From Talinum fruticosum (lineage: Eukaryota > Streptophyta > Magnoliopsida > Caryophyllales > Talinaceae), in NCBI GenBank assembly GCA_021018815.1, contig JAITYX010000076.1:2046001-2110000 (forward strand): a DNA stretch of 64,000 nt. Direction: 5' to 3'. The notes beneath the pieces were generated by a model that saw nothing but the letters and a program-made list of their open reading frames with translations, was not told where the DNA came from and did no database searches. Position numbers and translations under genes: made by a program. Of this stretch, positions 62,101 through 64,000 are shown piece after piece; positions within the stretch are counted from its first letter, which is position 1, and every line of letters starts with the position of its first letter.

Positions 62101-62127
<27 letters not shown>
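62101..62127. repeat. (AT)n microsatellite
   Basis: About 27 bases of AT dinucleotide. Confidence 0.97.
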
Positions 62128-62546
62128 GATCCAAAAGCTGTATTATATTAAGATTAATAATGTTATGAAAATAAAATGTAGTGAATTTTTTATTTTTTTG
62201 GGGGGATGAAGAAGTGTACTGAATTATGTGCGTGGTGAGTTGACCAATGAGTATGGGTGGGGTCACATTTTGTTTGAGCCTCCACCCTCGTTTTCCTCGA
62301 GCACTACCACCCACCCCGAGCCCTCATATGGAGTGCATCGTTAATTTATTTTGTATATTTTTCAATATGGAAAAACTGGCCTCTCATAGAATCTCACCAA
62401 ATCATATCTTTCATTATTATTATTATTATTTTTGCAACCCACGTTAGCCGTCAAGCCCCTATATCATTACTCCACTCATTATTTTTATGTGTTTCGGTAT
62501 TATTGATTTAGGTAAAGGTTAATGGTTTGGTGGTTAAAATTTTAAG

Positions 62547-62815
62547 TGTTCGGTGAAGATAGTTGAGGTAGCTGTTAAAAGTTTATATAGTGATTTTGAA
62601 AATATTATTTCAAATTTATATGTTTTATGTGACGAAAAATCTTCCTACCTTTGTGTCTTTTTGCATCCATTTACCTCTAAAACAGTTAAATTTATTAAAC
62701 ATTATGTAACTTGAATAACTAACGACTAAATACAACTATTTGATAACTTACAGCAACTAATAAAAAAGTTAATCACTACCAAGTACAACTAGTTTTAATG
62801 AACACACCCTGTAAA
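62547..62815. mobile_element. MITE-like non-autonomous DNA element
   Basis: The left end reads GTGTTCGGTGAAGATAGTTG. The right end, on the opposite strand, reads GTGTTCATTAAAACTAGTTG, preceded by CAGGGT, giving an imperfect inverted repeat of about 20 bases. The left end is close to that of the element at 22608. No coding potential. Confidence 0.55.
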
Positions 62816-63013
62816 TAAGAGTTCAACATTTTAGTTTGTTCAAATTTTACACGGTTTTATTTTTTGGTAAATTTGGATCGCCCACTGGACCCCTATCTCG
62901 GAGTGGGCCAACTGGCCCAGAGGGAGATGTAGGATTGAGCCATATGCTTTCTATTCGAAGACTATTTAACGTTCAATACCCCTAAAATGAGGACTAGTTG
63001 GCATACAATAAAC

Positions 63014-63016
<3 letters not shown>

Positions 63017-63064
<48 letters not shown>
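63017..63064. repeat. (TTA)n microsatellite
   Basis: About 16 perfect TTA units. Confidence 0.97.
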
Positions 63065-63065
<1 letters not shown>

Positions 63066-63420
63066 GAAAAATTTTAATTCACATTGTAAGTAATGGCTCT
63101 TGATTTATGAAATTAAAGAATGGTATTACTCTCTCCATCTCGTATTATTTGTCCCTATAAAAATAGTCTTATTTATATATTATAAAAAACACTCTTAATT
63201 TTAAGAGAAAAAGATAACCTAAGAGGAATGAAATAATTTATAATTTATAATGAGGAAATTGAAAAGCTAAACTTTAATGCCATACGCCTCACTTACATTA
63301 CTCGTGCATCTCCTGGAAACAAATGGAGCATTGTCGCATCAGATGTTAGAAAACGCAAGGATGATTTTGGGATTTACAAACTACCAACTTCTTATGGCAA
63401 TTATTGGAAGTAATTAAGCC

Positions 63421-63613
63421 CGGTCCTATTCGTTTTAAAGGTTATGATATCATTTATAATTGTTAACTGATGCTAATCATTAACCGTTAAACGTAAATCG
63501 TAACAATTGGTAAGCACTAATTATTCGTAAACCATTAACTGCTAGTTTTAATTGTTAAGACGAACATGCGAATAAACTCTAGCGTTAAACAATACTTTAA
63601 CGAACACGTGTAA
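63421..63613. mobile_element. MITE-like non-autonomous DNA element
   Basis: The left end CCTATTCGTTTTAAAGGTTA and the opposite-strand right end CGTGTTCGTTAAAGTATTGT form an imperfect inverted repeat. The interior carries several AACCGTTAA and AACTGTTAG-like words. No coding potential. Confidence 0.45.
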
Positions 63614-64000
63614 TTAAAGATTAGTAGTGCTCTAAGTGAATTTAAAACATTAACCATTACCGAAAACACTAGTATCGGATACACACAAAATATAAATAAT
63701 GTTAATGTTGAACTATGCCTATGCATAAATGTATGGATCGGTGGCAGAGCTATTTGGTTTCCAAGGGTGTACATTTGTTAAAAATTATATTTAAAAATCA
63801 TAAAACATCCACAAATTTATTAAATGAAATATCTATAAAATATAATAATACTTATATAATCTAAAAATATTAAAAAAGGGACGTCTTGAAATATATTTAC
63901 TTCTATGATCATAAGTCCTGTTTGTGTTGTTAGAGGATTTAGTGCATGTTTACCAATTTTAAAATAGTTATATTATATTATATTGTGGACTTATTTTAAT

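Larger units (their letters stand above)
60776..64000. other. AT-rich flank upstream of OSC
   Basis: No gene is recognised. It contains (AT)n at 62101-62127, (TTA)n at 63017-63064, and two MITE-like elements. A short GC-richer patch at 62230-62340 has an open frame with no recognised content. Confidence 0.6.

Overview
The window is nuclear DNA from a flowering plant, most likely a core eudicot. The evidence is AT-rich intergenic DNA with many (AT)n and (AAT)n microsatellites, GT-AG introns, relics of an Au/TS-type SINE, a LINE RNase H relic, MITE-like repeats, and plant-specific gene families (SAUR, pollen receptor-like kinase, USP-domain receptor-like cytoplasmic kinase, oxidosqualene cyclase). 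The species cannot be named from the sequence alone.

Layout. 1-11.5 kb: a plus-strand SEN1/senataxin-type RNA/DNA helicase gene of 18 visible exons, cut at its 5' end by the window edge. 11.5-27.3 kb: gene-poor, AT-rich DNA with diverged duplications and repeats. 27.3-28.0 kb: an intact single-exon SAUR gene. 28-39.7 kb: mostly repeat relics and microsatellites. 39.8-45.1 kb: a minus-strand USP-domain protein kinase gene of 9 exons. 47.1-49.8 kb: a minus-strand LRR receptor-like pseudokinase of the pollen-receptor-kinase class (3 exons). 51.4-60.7 kb: a minus-strand oxidosqualene cyclase (OSC, triterpene synthase) of 16 exons with a 4-kb first intron. 60.7-64 kb: its promoter and AT-rich DNA.

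The most notable observation concerns the reading frames. All four multi-exon genes read cleanly through splice sites and conserved motifs, yet carry frame breaks: six in the helicase, one in the USP kinase, three in the receptor kinase and one in the OSC. Each is explained by one missing base, nearly always in a run of 4-5 identical bases. In every affected exon the length is short by exactly the number of breaks found, and restoring those bases makes all intron phases agree. A shared one-base signature across unrelated genes points to homopolymer undercalling in the assembly rather than four independent pseudogenes. The alternative, true decay, is best tested on the OSC, where the break lies close to the C-terminus.

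The genes do not form an operon-like unit. The OSC could belong to a triterpene cluster, but no P450, acyltransferase or glycosyltransferase gene is visible in the window. I found no clear previously undescribed system. The more unusual items are the variant TWCYCR motif in the OSC, the frame-break pattern, a GC-AG intron, and several duplicated or MITE-like repeats.
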